Of a stretch of 64,000 nucleotides of DNA, positions 32,815-43,000 are shown piece by piece. This DNA comes from Conexibacter sp. CPCC 205762 (GTDB taxonomy: Bacteria > Actinomycetota > Thermoleophilia > Solirubrobacterales > Solirubrobacteraceae): assembly GCF_030646155.1 (NCBI RefSeq), contig NZ_JAUTDN010000003.1:62001-126000 (forward strand), given 5' to 3'. The position numbers were made by a program, and so were the translations under genes. A model generated the notes under the pieces. That model was given only the letters and a program-made list of their open reading frames with translations. It searched no databases and was not told the DNA's origin. Each line of letters opens with the position of its first letter. Within the stretch, counting starts at the first letter, position 1.

Positions 32815-33552
32815 TCAGCGCTGGATCAGCACCGGCGTGCCGCGCGGGGCGAGCGTCAGCAGACGGTTGACGAGCGCCTGCGGCGCGCGCACGCAGCCGT
32901 GCGAGACGGCCGTGCCGAGCGGGTCGCCGATCAGCTCGGAGGCGTGGATCGCCGCCTGCGGGATGCCGCCCTGGTAGCGGGCGAGCGCGCGCGAGTAGGC
33001 GACCAGCGCCAGCACGCGCGGGCCGAGCAGGCTGCCGCGCGGCTCGGGCGCGATCGCGTCGACGGCGAACTGGCCGACCGGGGTCGGCGTCGCAGGCGCG
33101 CCGACGACGACGCGCGTGCGCAGCTGCGTGCGGCCGCCGCGCTGGAAGACGAGCGACCGCTCCGACAGGTCGACGACGATGCGGCGGTCGGTGCGGGCGA
33201 GACGCGCGGCGGAGGCAGGGATCCAGCCGTGCGAGCCGGCCGGCATGCCCTTCACCAGCAGGTCGAGCCACAGCTCCCCGTCGACCTCGCGCGAGCCGAG
33301 CACCAGCAGCACCTCCGGGCCGCCCCAGTAGGGCGCCTGCGGCGACAGCCAGCGCACGGCGCGCGCCTGCTCGCGCGGCTGGGCGCGGGCGGCGACCGCC
33401 TCGGCGATCCGCGCCGTCCACGCCGCGCGCGCGGTCGGCGCCGCGGGGGCAGGCGCCGGTGGTCTCGCCGGCGGCGGCGCCGCGGCACGGGCGCTCGCCG
33501 GCGCGCAGACGAGCGCGAGCAGCAGCGGGACGAGCAGACGACGGAGCGGCAC
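32815..33552 (-). CDS. L,D-transpeptidase (YkuD domain), secreted
   Basis: A 245-residue envelope enzyme that makes 3-3 crosslinks in peptidoglycan or attaches proteins to it. Residues 1-24 form a signal peptide (LLVPLLLALVCAPASARA), followed by a proline/alanine linker to about residue 42. A small SH3-like region (WLDLLVKGMPAGSHGWIPA) precedes the catalytic domain, which starts at RRIVVDLSERSLVF. The active-site motif SHGCVRAP with the catalytic Cys lies near residue 218, and IHAS carries the conserved His. The start codon is GTG. It diverges from the ABC exporter at 33596. Confidence 0.93.
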   Translation of the reverse strand: MPLRRLLVPLLLALVCAPASARAAAPPPARPPAPAPAAPTARAAWTARIAEAVAARAQPREQARAVRWLSPQAPYWGGPEVLLVLGSREVDGELWLDLLVKGMPAGSHGWIPASAARLARTDRRIVVDLSERSLVFQRGGRTQLRTRVVVGAPATPTPVGQFAVDAIAPEPRGSLLGPRVLALVAYSRALARYQGGIPQAAIHASELIGDPLGTAVSHGCVRAPQALVNRLLTLAPRGTPVLIQR

Positions 33553-33580
33553 CGGGGCGAGACGATGACAGACGAACGCC

Positions 33581-33586
33581 TAGGCT
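33581..33586 (+). promoter_or_regulatory. -10 element of the ABC exporter gene
   Basis: TAGGCT lies nine bases before the ATG at 33596, one of several TAGGnT elements next to start codons in this window. The transcript would be leaderless or nearly so. Confidence 0.4.
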
Positions 33587-33595
33587 TCCCTGCTG

Positions 33596-35419
33596 ATGCA
33601 AGACGCCTCCGTCAACCCGCTCGTCCGCCTCTGGCGACGGGCGCCGCGCTACCGCGGCCAGGTCGTGCGCGGCACGGTCTGGGCGGTCCTCAACCAGATC
33701 TTCGACATCCTGCCGGAGCTGCTGATCGGCGTCGCGATCGACGTCGTCGTCCGCCAGGAGGGCAGCTTCGTCGGCCAGTGGACGGGGATCGTCGACCGCG
33801 AGCAGCAGCTGTTCGTGCTCGCCGGCGTGACCGCGGTCGTGTGGCTGCTGGAGTCGCTGACCGAGTACCTCGCCCAGCGCGCCTGGCGGACGCTGTCGCA
33901 GGACCTCCAGCACGACCTGCGGATGGAGGCCTACGGGCACGTGCAGGAGCTGGAGCTGGCGTGGTTCGAGGATCGCGAGTCCGGCAGATTGCTGACGATC
34001 CTCAACGACGACGTCAACCAGCTCGAACGATTCCTCGACGTCGGCGCGCTGCAGATCATCCAGACCGCGACCAGCGTCGTCGGCGTCGGCGTCGTCTTCT
34101 TCGTCATCTCACCGCTGCTGGCGGTGCTCGCCTTCCTGCCGATCCCCGTGATCATCGGCGGCTCGCTGCTGTTCCAGAGACGGCTGGAGCCGCGTTACGC
34201 GCGCGTCCGCGAGGAGGCCGGCCGGCTGGGCGGCCTGATCGGCGGCAACCTCGGCGGGATCGCGACGATCAAGGCGTTCGGCGCCGAGCGGCGCGAGGCG
34301 CAGCGGGTCTCCGCGGCGTCGCTCTCCTACGCCGCCGCCAACCGCGAGGCGATCACGCTCAGCGCGGCGTTCGTGCCGGTGATCCGGGTCGCGATCCTCT
34401 GCGGCTTCATGGTGACGCTCGTCGTCGGCGGTCACCTGACGCTCAACGGGACGCTGGAGATCGGCATGTACTCGGTGCTCGTCTTCATGACGCAGCGGCT
34501 GCTGTGGCCGCTGACCGCGCTCGGCGAGACGCTCGACCTCTACCAGCGCGGCACCGCGTCGCTGCGGCGGATCCTCGACCTGATCGACGCGCCGGTCGCG
34601 ATCTCGCCCGGCGAGCGCGAGCTGCCGCCGGCCGCCGCCGGGTCGCGCGGCCGCGCCGTCCGCTTCGACGACGTCCGCTTCGTCTACCGCGACGGCGACG
34701 GCGAGATCCGCACGCACGTGCTCGACGGGCTCGAGCTCGACGTCGCCGCCGGCGAGACGCACGCGATCGTCGGCCCGACCGGCGCCGGCAAGTCGACCGT
34801 CGTGAAGCTGCTGCTGCGGCTCTACGACGCCGAGAGCGGCACCGTCTCGATCGACGGCGAGCCGGTCGAGGGGCTCGCGTTCGAGCAGCTGCGCGGCGCG
34901 ATCGGCTACGTCGGCCAGGACACCTTCCTGTTCGACGGCTCGATCGCCGACAACCTCCGCTACGGCTCCCCGGACGCGACCGACGCGCAACTGCGCGCCG
35001 CGGCCGAGCTGGCCGAGGCGCACGAGTTCGTCGCCGCCCTCCCGCACGGCTACGACACCCCTGTCGGCGAGCGCGGCGTGCGCCTCTCGGGCGGCCAGCG
35101 CCAGCGGCTGACGATCGCCCGCGCGCTCGTGCGCGATCCCGCGATCCTCGTGCTCGACGAGGCGACCTCGGCGGTCGACAACGAGACCGAGGCGGCGATC
35201 CAGCGCTCGCTGCTGCGCGTCAGCCGCGAGCGCACGACGATCGTGATCGCCCACCGTCTCTCGACGATCCGGCACGCCGACCGCATCCACGTGCTCGACG
35301 GCGGTCGTGTCGCGGAGGCCGGCACCCACGACGAGCTGCTGCGCGAGCGCGGGCGCTACGCGGCGCTGTGGGCGGTGCAGACGGGCGAGATCGCGCAGGC
35401 CAGCGCCGGCGACGGCTGA
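33596..35419 (+). CDS. ABC transporter, fused permease and ATPase
   Basis: A 607-residue MsbA/MDR-like half transporter that works as a dimer. Residues about 20-310 hold six transmembrane helices (e.g. ILCGFMVTLVVGGHLTLNG). The ATPase domain has Walker A IVGPTGAGKST near residue 397, Q-loop GYVGQDTFLFDGS, signature RLSGGQRQRLT near residue 499, Walker B AILVLDEATSAVDNE and the H-loop IAHRLSTIRHADRI. Substrates of the family are lipids, drugs or peptides; none is indicated. It is preceded by TAGGCT and diverges from the L,D-transpeptidase gene, hinting at an envelope function. Confidence 0.93.
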   Translation: MQDASVNPLVRLWRRAPRYRGQVVRGTVWAVLNQIFDILPELLIGVAIDVVVRQEGSFVGQWTGIVDREQQLFVLAGVTAVVWLLESLTEYLAQRAWRTLSQDLQHDLRMEAYGHVQELELAWFEDRESGRLLTILNDDVNQLERFLDVGALQIIQTATSVVGVGVVFFVISPLLAVLAFLPIPVIIGGSLLFQRRLEPRYARVREEAGRLGGLIGGNLGGIATIKAFGAERREAQRVSAASLSYAAANREAITLSAAFVPVIRVAILCGFMVTLVVGGHLTLNGTLEIGMYSVLVFMTQRLLWPLTALGETLDLYQRGTASLRRILDLIDAPVAISPGERELPPAAAGSRGRAVRFDDVRFVYRDGDGEIRTHVLDGLELDVAAGETHAIVGPTGAGKSTVVKLLLRLYDAESGTVSIDGEPVEGLAFEQLRGAIGYVGQDTFLFDGSIADNLRYGSPDATDAQLRAAAELAEAHEFVAALPHGYDTPVGERGVRLSGGQRQRLTIARALVRDPAILVLDEATSAVDNETEAAIQRSLLRVSRERTTIVIAHRLSTIRHADRIHVLDGGRVAEAGTHDELLRERGRYAALWAVQTGEIAQASAGDG

Positions 35420-35473
35420 GCTGCGCGGCGGCGCGGCGGGTCCAGCGCATCGCGATCGGGGCGCGCGTCGGCC

Positions 35474-35944
35474 TCAGGCGCCGGTCGTCGAGCCGGGCCG
35501 GACGATCATCAGCACCGTCACGCTCGCCCACAGCAGGTTGAAGAGACCGACCGTCATCGCGAGGCGGGCGGCGGTGGCGGGGATCGCGGAGGCGGCGGCC
35601 GGGGCGTCCAGCTCGCGCAGGATCCGCTCCTGCAGCGGCAGCACGAAGCCGGCGAGGACGAAGCCGGCGACGCCGGTCAGGAAGATCGAGGTCGTCAGCC
35701 AGACGTCGCCGAGCACGCCCATCGCGCCCGCGGTCGCGAGCCCGAGCGCGGGGACGAGCATGGCCAGCAGCGCGTAGACGCGGCAGATGCGGTGGAGCGT
35801 GCGCAGCGCGGCGAGCGGGCCGGGGTCGCCGGGGGCGGCGGCCGCCTCGCGGGCGGTGCGCGGGAAGACGCTCGCGGCGACCGTCACCGGGCCGACGGCG
35901 ACGATCGCGACGATCACGTGGAGCGAGAGCAGGAGCTTGGTCAT
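35474..35944 (-). CDS. small integral membrane protein, DUF2269-like
   Basis: A 156-residue protein with four hydrophobic helices: LLLSLHVIVAIVAVGPVTVAA at the start, then YALLAMLVPALGLATAGAMG, SIFLTGVAGFVLAGFVLPLQ and MTVGLFNLLWASVTVLMIV. The N-terminal LH-x-n-G pattern is typical of the DUF2269 group of unknown function. The ATG at 35944 is used; the frame extends upstream to 35998, but that would prepend an unlikely Cys/Pro-rich leader. It is divergent from the GlxA-type regulator, with 90 bases between starts. Confidence 0.75.
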   Translation of the reverse strand: MTKLLLSLHVIVAIVAVGPVTVAASVFPRTAREAAAAPGDPGPLAALRTLHRICRVYALLAMLVPALGLATAGAMGVLGDVWLTTSIFLTGVAGFVLAGFVLPLQERILRELDAPAAASAIPATAARLAMTVGLFNLLWASVTVLMIVRPGSTTGA

Positions 35945-36022
35945 CGACCCGGGACCGTATGACCGCGCCGCGGGGCAGACAAGTGGCTGAAATGCCACAT
36001 GTCAACGGATTCTCGCCAGCGC

Positions 36023-36028
36023 TACGAT
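36023..36028 (+). promoter_or_regulatory. -10 element of the GlxA-type regulator gene (leaderless start)
   Basis: TACGAT stands six bases before the ATG at 36035. It supports that ATG over the in-frame ATG at 35999. Confidence 0.4.
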
Positions 36029-36034
36029 GGGCCG

Positions 36035-37072
36035 ATGGAAGCCCATCTCGTCGCCGTGCTCGCGCTGGACGGGGTCATCGCGTCCGACCTCGCCACGCCG
36101 CTGGACCTGTTCGGGCGGGTGCGGCTGAGCGACGGGCGCGCGGCGTACCGGACGATCGTCTGCTCCCCGCGCGCCAGCGTGACCGCCGGCAGAGGCCTCT
36201 TCACGATCAGGGCGCCGCACCGGCTCGACGCGCTCGCGCGGGCCGACACGATCGTCGTCCCCGGGCTGGAGGACCCGCTGCAGCCGACGCCGCCGGCCGT
36301 GCTCGCGGCGCTGCGCGCGGCGGCCGCGCGCGGCACGCGGATCGCCTCGATCTGCGTCGGCGCCTTCACGCTCGCCGAGACCGGCCTGCTCGACGGGCAG
36401 CGGGCGACGACCCACTGGCTCGGCGCCGAGGAGCTGGCCCGGCGCCATCCTGCCGTCGCGGTCGACCCGAACGTGCTCTACGTCGACAACGGTCAGCTGC
36501 TGACGAGCGCCGGAGCGGCCGCGGGACTCGACCTCTGCCTCCACATCGTCCGCCGCGACCACGGCGCCGCGGTCGCCGCCGACGCCGCCCGCTGCGCCGT
36601 CACCCCGCCCGAGCGCGACGGCGGGCAGGCGCAGTACATCGTCCACCCGCCGCCGGCGCCCGACAGCGTCGCGCTCGGCCCGCTGCTGGAGTGGATCGAG
36701 CGCAACTGCCATCGCGAGCTGACGCTGGAGCAGATCGCCGCGCAGGCGCCGATGAGCACGCGCACGCTCAACCGGCGCTTCCGCGAGCAGACCGGCACGA
36801 CCCCGCTGCGCTGGCTCCACCGCGCCCGGCTGCGGCGCGCGCAGCACCTGCTGGAGACGACCGCCGAGCCGGTCGAGCTGGTGGCGGCGCGCGTCGGCTT
36901 CGGCTCCGCGACCAGCTTCCGCGACCGCTTCAGAGCGCACGTCGGCACCAGCCCGCAGGCCTATCGGCGTGCTTTCCGCGCCCCGTCCGGCAGCATCCGC
37001 ACGATCGAGCATCCGCCGGCCGGCTCGCGCTCGACGAGCACGGCCGATCCCGAGGAGACCCAGTTCCGATGA
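36035..37072 (+). CDS. GlxA-type AraC family regulator (DJ-1/PfpI domain plus HTH)
   Basis: A 345-residue regulator. Residues 1-165 form a DJ-1/PfpI-like domain (VAVLALDGVIASDLATPLD, then IASICVGAFTLAE with the nucleophile-elbow Cys). Residues about 210-310 are an AraC-type double helix-turn-helix (LTLEQIAAQAPMSTRTLNRR and VELVAARVGFGSATSFRDRF). The start at 36035 gives the normal distance to the first strand and follows a -10-like TACGAT. Unusually, its stop codon overlaps the ATG of the thiolase gene. The regulator may therefore control its own operon in response to a metabolite of the thiolase pathway. Confidence 0.92.
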   Translation: MEAHLVAVLALDGVIASDLATPLDLFGRVRLSDGRAAYRTIVCSPRASVTAGRGLFTIRAPHRLDALARADTIVVPGLEDPLQPTPPAVLAALRAAAARGTRIASICVGAFTLAETGLLDGQRATTHWLGAEELARRHPAVAVDPNVLYVDNGQLLTSAGAAAGLDLCLHIVRRDHGAAVAADAARCAVTPPERDGGQAQYIVHPPPAPDSVALGPLLEWIERNCHRELTLEQIAAQAPMSTRTLNRRFREQTGTTPLRWLHRARLRRAQHLLETTAEPVELVAARVGFGSATSFRDRFRAHVGTSPQAYRRAFRAPSGSIRTIEHPPAGSRSTSTADPEETQFR

Positions 37073-38250
37073 CCGAAGTCGTGATCGCCTCCGCCGCCCG
37101 CACCGCGGTCGGCGGCTACGGAAAGTCGCTCAAGGACGTGCCGCCGAACGAGCTGGGCGCGATCGCCGCGCGCGCCGCGCTGGAGCGCGCCGGCCTGCAA
37201 CCCGAGCAGGTCGAGCACGTCGTCTTCGGCAACGTGATCCACACCGAGCCGAGAGACATGTACATGGCGCGCGTCGTCGGCATGATGGCCGGGCTGCCGA
37301 AGGAGACGCCCGCCTTCACCGTCAACCGCCTCTGCGGCACCGGCGTGCAGGCGATCGTCTCGGCGACGCAGGCGATCCAGTCGGGCGACGTCGAGGTCGC
37401 GCTGGCCGGCGGCTGCGAGTCGATGAGCCGCGGCCCCTACTGGCTGCCCGCCGGCCGCTGGGGCGCGCGGATGGGCGAGACGACCGTCACCGACCCGGTC
37501 TCAGGCGCGCTGACCGACCCCTTCAACGACATCCTGATGGGCGTCACGGCCGAGAACCTCGCCGAGAAGCATGGGATCACGCGCGAGGAGCAGGACGCCT
37601 TCGCGGTCGAGTCGCACCGCCGCGCCGCCGCCGCGCGCGACGCCGGCAAGTTCGTCGACGAGATCGTCCCGGTGGTGCTCAAGACGCGCAAGGGCGAGAT
37701 CGAGTTCAAGGTCGACGAGCACATCCGCGACGACGCGTCGCTGGAGTCGATGGCGAAGCTGAAGCCGGTCTTCAAGCGCGACGGCGGCACCGTCACCGCC
37801 GGCAACGCCTCCGGCATGAACGACGCCGGCGCCGCGACCGTCCTGCTCAGCGCCGAGAAGGCGGCCGAGCTGGGCGCGCCCGTCAGAGCGCGCATCCTCG
37901 GCTACGCCTCCTGCGGCGTCGACCCGAAGATCATGGGCATCGGCCCGGTGCCGGCGATCCGCAAGGTGCTCGACCGCACCGGCGTCTCGCTCGACCAGAT
38001 CGGCGTCTTCGAGCTGAACGAGGCGTTCGCCGCGCAGGCGCTCGCGGTCGTCAAGGAGCTCGACCTCGATCCCGCCAAGGTCAACCCCAACGGCGGCGCC
38101 GTCGGCCTCGGCCACCCGATCTCGGCGACCGGCGCGGTGATCACCACGAAGGCGATCTCCGAGCTGGAGCGCGAGGGGCACGACTACGCGATCGTCTCGC
38201 TCTGCATCGGCGGCGGCCAGGGCATCGCGCTGCTGCTCGGCAAGCCGTAG
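37069..38250 (+). CDS. thiolase (acetyl-CoA acetyltransferase)
   Basis: A 393-residue thiolase that condenses or cleaves acyl-CoA thioesters. The nucleophilic Cys is in VNRLCGTGVQAI near residue 88, GNASGMNDGA-like GNASGMNDAGAA lies near 247, the catalytic His in GLGHPISATGA near 348 and the second Cys in SLCIGGGQGIA near 378. The sequence is of the degradative/biosynthetic acetoacetyl-CoA type, and substrate chain length cannot be read. It overlaps the upstream regulator gene by four bases and is convergent with cluster B, only six bases separating the stop codons. Confidence 0.95.
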   Translation: MTEVVIASAARTAVGGYGKSLKDVPPNELGAIAARAALERAGLQPEQVEHVVFGNVIHTEPRDMYMARVVGMMAGLPKETPAFTVNRLCGTGVQAIVSATQAIQSGDVEVALAGGCESMSRGPYWLPAGRWGARMGETTVTDPVSGALTDPFNDILMGVTAENLAEKHGITREEQDAFAVESHRRAAAARDAGKFVDEIVPVVLKTRKGEIEFKVDEHIRDDASLESMAKLKPVFKRDGGTVTAGNASGMNDAGAATVLLSAEKAAELGAPVRARILGYASCGVDPKIMGIGPVPAIRKVLDRTGVSLDQIGVFELNEAFAAQALAVVKELDLDPAKVNPNGGAVGLGHPISATGAVITTKAISELEREGHDYAIVSLCIGGGQGIALLLGKP

Positions 38251-38256
38251 GGAGGC

Positions 38257-40089
38257 TCATTCCGGCGGCACGTCGGCGGCCTGGTCGAACGCCAGGCCGC
38301 TGCCGCCGGAGAGCCGGCCGGTGCCCTTGCGGGCGCCGACCCAGAGGAAGACCGAGCCGTCGCGCCAGCGCGTCCGCTGCCACGCCTGCGTGACGCGCGC
38401 CCCGGCGCGCGGCACCTCCTCCTCGGCGAGGTGGTAGGGCGCTCTTCTGGCCTCGTCGAGCCCCGGTCGCATCAGCGCCGTGCGCGGCCGCACGATCCCG
38501 GTCGGTCTGACTCTGTCGCCGTCGATGAAGCGCGGCAGGGCGGAGCGCTGCAGCTGGATCTCGCGGTCGCTGCCGGGCACGTGCACCGGCATCAGCGGGA
38601 TCCACTGCTCGGGGATCCGCGTCATCGCCTCGTAGCGCGATCTGGCCTCGTTGTCGAACGGCAGGGGCGCCGCGGGCGCGCCGCGCAGGCGCTCGAACCA
38701 GGCGCGCGTCTCCAGCCCGACCTCGGCGCCGGGGCGGCTGGCGCCGTCGGCCAGCGGGACCGTCTGCTCGACCGCCCACGCCATGTTCGCCATCTCGTCG
38801 TGGACGAGCAGCAGCTCCTCGAACGGCGCGCTCTCCTGCGCCTTCGGCACCGTCGGCAACAGCAGCAGCGAGCGGTCGGCGGCGCTGTCGTCGATGCCTC
38901 TGCGGTTGAGCGTGAAGAGCGACCAGCGCTGCCAGTCGTCGTCTCTGCCGCTGCCCGCCGGCTCGACCCAGGTGCGCTCGCCGAAGACGTTCGTGACCGC
39001 CAGCCCGCGCACCGTCGCGACCGAGCCGGCCGGCAGCGTGCACGGCAGCAGGAACCAGTCGTTGGAGAAGACGAGCGCGAACTCCAGGTGGAGCAGCTTC
39101 GCGACGTCGGTCGTCGCGGCATCGACCTGGCCGAGGTTGGTGCGGCGGTCCTCGAACGCCCACCAGCGCGCGTTCGGCATCCCGTCGAAGGCGACCGGCG
39201 ACGGCAGCGCGCTGGAGGTGGTCGCCTGCGGCAGCTCGGGCGGGTTCTCGCCGTGCGGGTCGAGCGTCGCCGCGGCCGGGTCGACGTCGAGCGAGTACCA
39301 GTCGAGGTGCCCGCCGACGTACTCCTCGGCGCTCAGCACCTTCTCGCCCTCGCCGGTCGGCGCCGAGCAGGCGAATCTGTACTCCATCCGCGGCGGCTCC
39401 CAGGCGTCCTGGTCGAGCGGCTCGGCGAACTGCCGCGCCGCCCACGCCAGCAGTCTCAGCCCCGCCGCGTCGAGCGCGGCGCCGTCGCCGGGGTCGAGCA
39501 GCGCGATCCCCTCCGACGCTCTGTGCGACGAGGTCGCGCGCAGCCACCGCAGCAGCTCGCCGCCGTCGAGCGCGCGGCCCGCGACGGCGGCGTACGCCTG
39601 CCACGTCTCCGGATGGGCGGCGCGGTCGGCGTCGGCCTCCGCCGCCGGGTCGGGCTCTCTGATCGGATAGGCGTCGAGGTAGGCCTGGCGGTAGTCGCCG
39701 ATCGGCGCGATCTGGCGCAGCCACCAGCGGCCGATCGCAAGCCGCACGTCGAGGCTCATCCGCGCCGGCCGCCGCTCGACGGTCGTCTCCAGCGGCGTCG
39801 CGTCGTCGAACGGCTCCGGCTCCGCGTCGCCGGGGCGGTAGCGCGTCAGCCGCGTGCGCTCGACGTGCAGCTTCGCCTGCACCGGCGAGCCGGCGTCCTC
39901 GCCATGGAACTCGCCGAGCTGCCACTGGCGCGCGAGGAACCAGAGGCCGTCGCGGACCTCGGCCCGCAGCGCGTCGTCGAAGGCGACCGTGCGCGGCCGC
40001 CCCTCCAGCCGGTTCCAGACGGTGATCGAGGGGAACCGCCGCGCCTTCAGCGCCTCGGCGAGGTCCTTCACGGGCAGGACGTCAGACAT
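38257..40089 (-). CDS. conserved protein of unknown function, last gene of cluster B
   Basis: A 610-residue protein I can recognise only as conserved. The N-terminal region contains DGLWFLARQWQLGEFHGEDA near residues 45-65, a block I recall from unnamed proteins of several bacterial phyla. Further on are WYSLDVDPAAATL and LVFSNDWFLLPCTLPAGSV near residue 340, then WSLFTLNRRG and QWIPLMPVHVPGSDREIQLQ. No signal peptide, membrane helix or catalytic motif is visible. The ATG at 40089 overlaps the stop of the upstream 1866-residue gene by eight bases. The many Trp and acidic residues suggest a folded globular protein, perhaps an adaptor of the cluster B complex. Confidence 0.75.
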   Translation of the reverse strand: MSDVLPVKDLAEALKARRFPSITVWNRLEGRPRTVAFDDALRAEVRDGLWFLARQWQLGEFHGEDAGSPVQAKLHVERTRLTRYRPGDAEPEPFDDATPLETTVERRPARMSLDVRLAIGRWWLRQIAPIGDYRQAYLDAYPIREPDPAAEADADRAAHPETWQAYAAVAGRALDGGELLRWLRATSSHRASEGIALLDPGDGAALDAAGLRLLAWAARQFAEPLDQDAWEPPRMEYRFACSAPTGEGEKVLSAEEYVGGHLDWYSLDVDPAAATLDPHGENPPELPQATTSSALPSPVAFDGMPNARWWAFEDRRTNLGQVDAATTDVAKLLHLEFALVFSNDWFLLPCTLPAGSVATVRGLAVTNVFGERTWVEPAGSGRDDDWQRWSLFTLNRRGIDDSAADRSLLLLPTVPKAQESAPFEELLLVHDEMANMAWAVEQTVPLADGASRPGAEVGLETRAWFERLRGAPAAPLPFDNEARSRYEAMTRIPEQWIPLMPVHVPGSDREIQLQRSALPRFIDGDRVRPTGIVRPRTALMRPGLDEARRAPYHLAEEEVPRAGARVTQAWQRTRWRDGSVFLWVGARKGTGRLSGGSGLAFDQAADVPPE

Positions 40090-43000
40090 CTCCAGCCGCC
40101 TTTGCCGCCAGCTCGCTGACCTTCGGGTTGTTAAGCGCCAGCGCGAGCCCGATCGAGAGCCCGCGCAGCGTCGTCGCCGAGACCGTCGCGGGCAGGAGGC
40201 GGGCGTACGGGGTCGCATCGACGTGGACCGGCTCGACCGCCCGCTTTCTCGCCATCGCGAGCGTGTCGTCGAGCGCGCCGACGACGTCGGCCCAGACCCA
40301 CGCCCCGGTCCGCGCCGTCGGCAGCACCAGCAGCAGCGTCTGCGGCGGCTCGGAGTTGGGCCGGTCGAAGTGGGTCGCGATCGCCGTCTCCTGCGTCTCC
40401 GCCGGGATCACCTCGGTCCACTCGTCGAGCAGCAGCCCGCAGCGACGCGCGGCCGGGTCGAAGCCGGGCGGCAGCTGGGCGCTGTAGAGCAGCCGGTCGC
40501 GATCGAGCGCGGCATCCGGTGGGAAGCCGAGCGCGAGCCAGTGGTCGCCCGGCACGTAGGGCAGCTGCAGCGGCGTCAGACGCGGCTCGGCGAGCCCGAA
40601 GGCGTCGGCCTGCAGGGCGACCTGCTCCCATGCCCGCGCCTGCTCGCGCACGCGCGCGACGCCGGTCAGCCACTCGTCGAGCGGCTGCTCGACGCCGAGC
40701 ACGTCGGTCAGGTGTCTCGTCAGCGAGCCGTCGGCGGCGGCGATCGCGTTCGCGGTCTCGGCCGCGGCGGCCGGCGCGACGCCGGCGTCGGGGATCACGA
40801 CGAAGCCGTCGCCGAAGATCGCCTGTGCCGCCCGCGTCGTCGCCTCCACGCGCGCGGTCGCGGTCGTCGCGGCGGTCTCGTCGGCAAGCGCCGCCTGCGC
40901 CGCAGCGGCGCGCCGCTGCGTCTCGGCCAGCACGACCGCGACGGCGGCGCGCAGGTCGCCGAGCAGCGTCGCGACGGCCGCCTGCTCGGGCGCGAGCTCG
41001 AACGGCTCCAGGTCGACGTCGCCGAACGGCAGCAGTCTCGCGGTCGCGGCCAGCAGCGCGGTGACGGTCGCGGGCGGTCTGCCGACGAGCGCCGCCAGCG
41101 CCGCGCGCCGGGTCGCGAACGCTCTGCGGCGGCCGGCGAGCCCGCTGCGGAGAGTCCCGAGGTCGCCCGGATCGACCGTCACGTCGGGCGCGACGGAGAC
41201 CTCGGCGCGGCGCAGCAGGCTGAGGCGCGTGTCGCGCTGGACCGCGGCCGGGTCGAGCGCGGCCTCGTCGTCCAGCAGCTGGTCGAAGTCGGCCAGCTTC
41301 AGCTCCCACGTCGCCAGCCGCTCGCCCAGCCGCGCCAGCAGCCCGGCGGCGAGGTCGCGGCGCTGCGCGTAGGCGAAGCCCCAGCCGGTCTGCGGGATGC
41401 CGTGCAGCGCGGCGCGGCCGAACAGCGCGGCGACGGCGTCGACCGTTCTGTCGAGCGGCGCTGCGAGCAGGTCCGCGGGCGAGCCGGCGAGCAGCGCGTC
41501 GACGGCCGCGGCCGTTCTCATCAGGTCTCTCGCGAGCGTGCTCAGGCCGCCGAGCGCGGCCGCGACCGGCGCCGGGTCGCACGCGAGGTCGGCGTCGCCG
41601 CTCTGCGTCGCGTCGTCGGGCGGCAGCCAGTCGCCGCCGCGCAGCGGGCGGGCACGGCCGACGAGCGAGCGCAGCTGCCGCACCGGCGCCGCCAGCTCGA
41701 AGACGCGCAGCGCGCCGCCGGCCGCGTCGAGGTAGCCGATCTGCGGCAGCACGTCGAGCGGGACCGGCTGGGTCGCGAGCACGTGCGCGAGCACGCGGTC
41801 GTCGAGCTCGGCCATCTGCTGGGTGCCGTCGGCGTGCAGGACCGTCAGCAGGTCCAGCGGCCGCAGGCCCAGCTCGGCGAGCGTCACGCTCGCCTCACCG
41901 GCGACGGCGCCGGGATCGGCGGCGCGCGGGTCCTTCCATGTGGCGTGGACGGCGACGCCGGCGAGCTCGGGCAGGACCGTCTCCAGCCAGCGGTCGAGCC
42001 GCGGCTCGGTCGCCGCGCGCGGGGTCGCGTCCGCGGCCGCCGTCGCCGCCGGGTCGAGCTGAAGCGCGAGCCGGTGCGTCAGCGCGGTGCCGGGACGCGG
42101 CGTGCGGACGACCTCGGGATCGGGCGGGTAGCCGCCGGTCTGGAGCGCGTCGAGCGCGGCGGCGCCGGCGTCGTAGCGGGCCTGCGTCGCCTGGTGGACG
42201 CTCTCGGCCAGCAGCAGGTCGCCGATCGCGTCGTTGACGTCGCGCAGCCGCTGCACCTCGGCCTCGATCGCGGTCCGCTCGGCGGGCGTCGCGTCGGCCG
42301 GCAGCACGCTCGCTCTGCCGAACGGATAGGCCGCCAGGCTCGCGTCGGACTCGACGTGCTCGACCAGCCGCAGCCCGTCGGCGACGTTGCGCGCCGCGAC
42401 CAGCTGGGCGGCGGTGTCGTCGTCGCCGGCTCTGGTCGAGGCGATGCGGTTGGCGACGAGCGGGAAGGCGGTCCGCAGCGGCAGGATGAAGCGGTCCAGC
42501 TCCAGCCCCGGGTGGCCGTCGTGGAGGCCGCGCTCGAGCCGGTAGCCGAGCAGCGCGCCGAGCCGCTGGCCGTTGCGCATCCCCTCCAGCGTCGCGAGCG
42601 CGAGCCGCACCCGCTCGGAGGAGAGGTTGACCGCGAGCGGCTCCGCGTTGCCGTGCTCGGCGTTCGCAAGGTAGCCGGCGCGCAGCACCGCCGCCGTCAC
42701 CGCCTGGTCGTTGGAGGGCGCGTGGACGTAGCCGCCGTTGGCCGAGTCGCGCTCCAGCAGCGGATCGCCAGCTCTCTGGAAGATCTCCGCCAGCTCGGCC
42801 GGCAGCGGCTCGACCGCGGTCCGTCTGCCGAGCGAGGGGCGGACGTCGAGCAGCCAGCCGAAGGCGCCGAGGTGGACGCCCTCCGGCTGCTCGTCGCGCA
42901 TCCGCTGCAGCTTCGCCGCCAGCCAGCCGGTGCGCCAGGCGTCGAAGCGGTAGGAGCAGCTGTCGACGTGCTCGGCCAGCAGCCGCTCCAGCCGCGCCGT

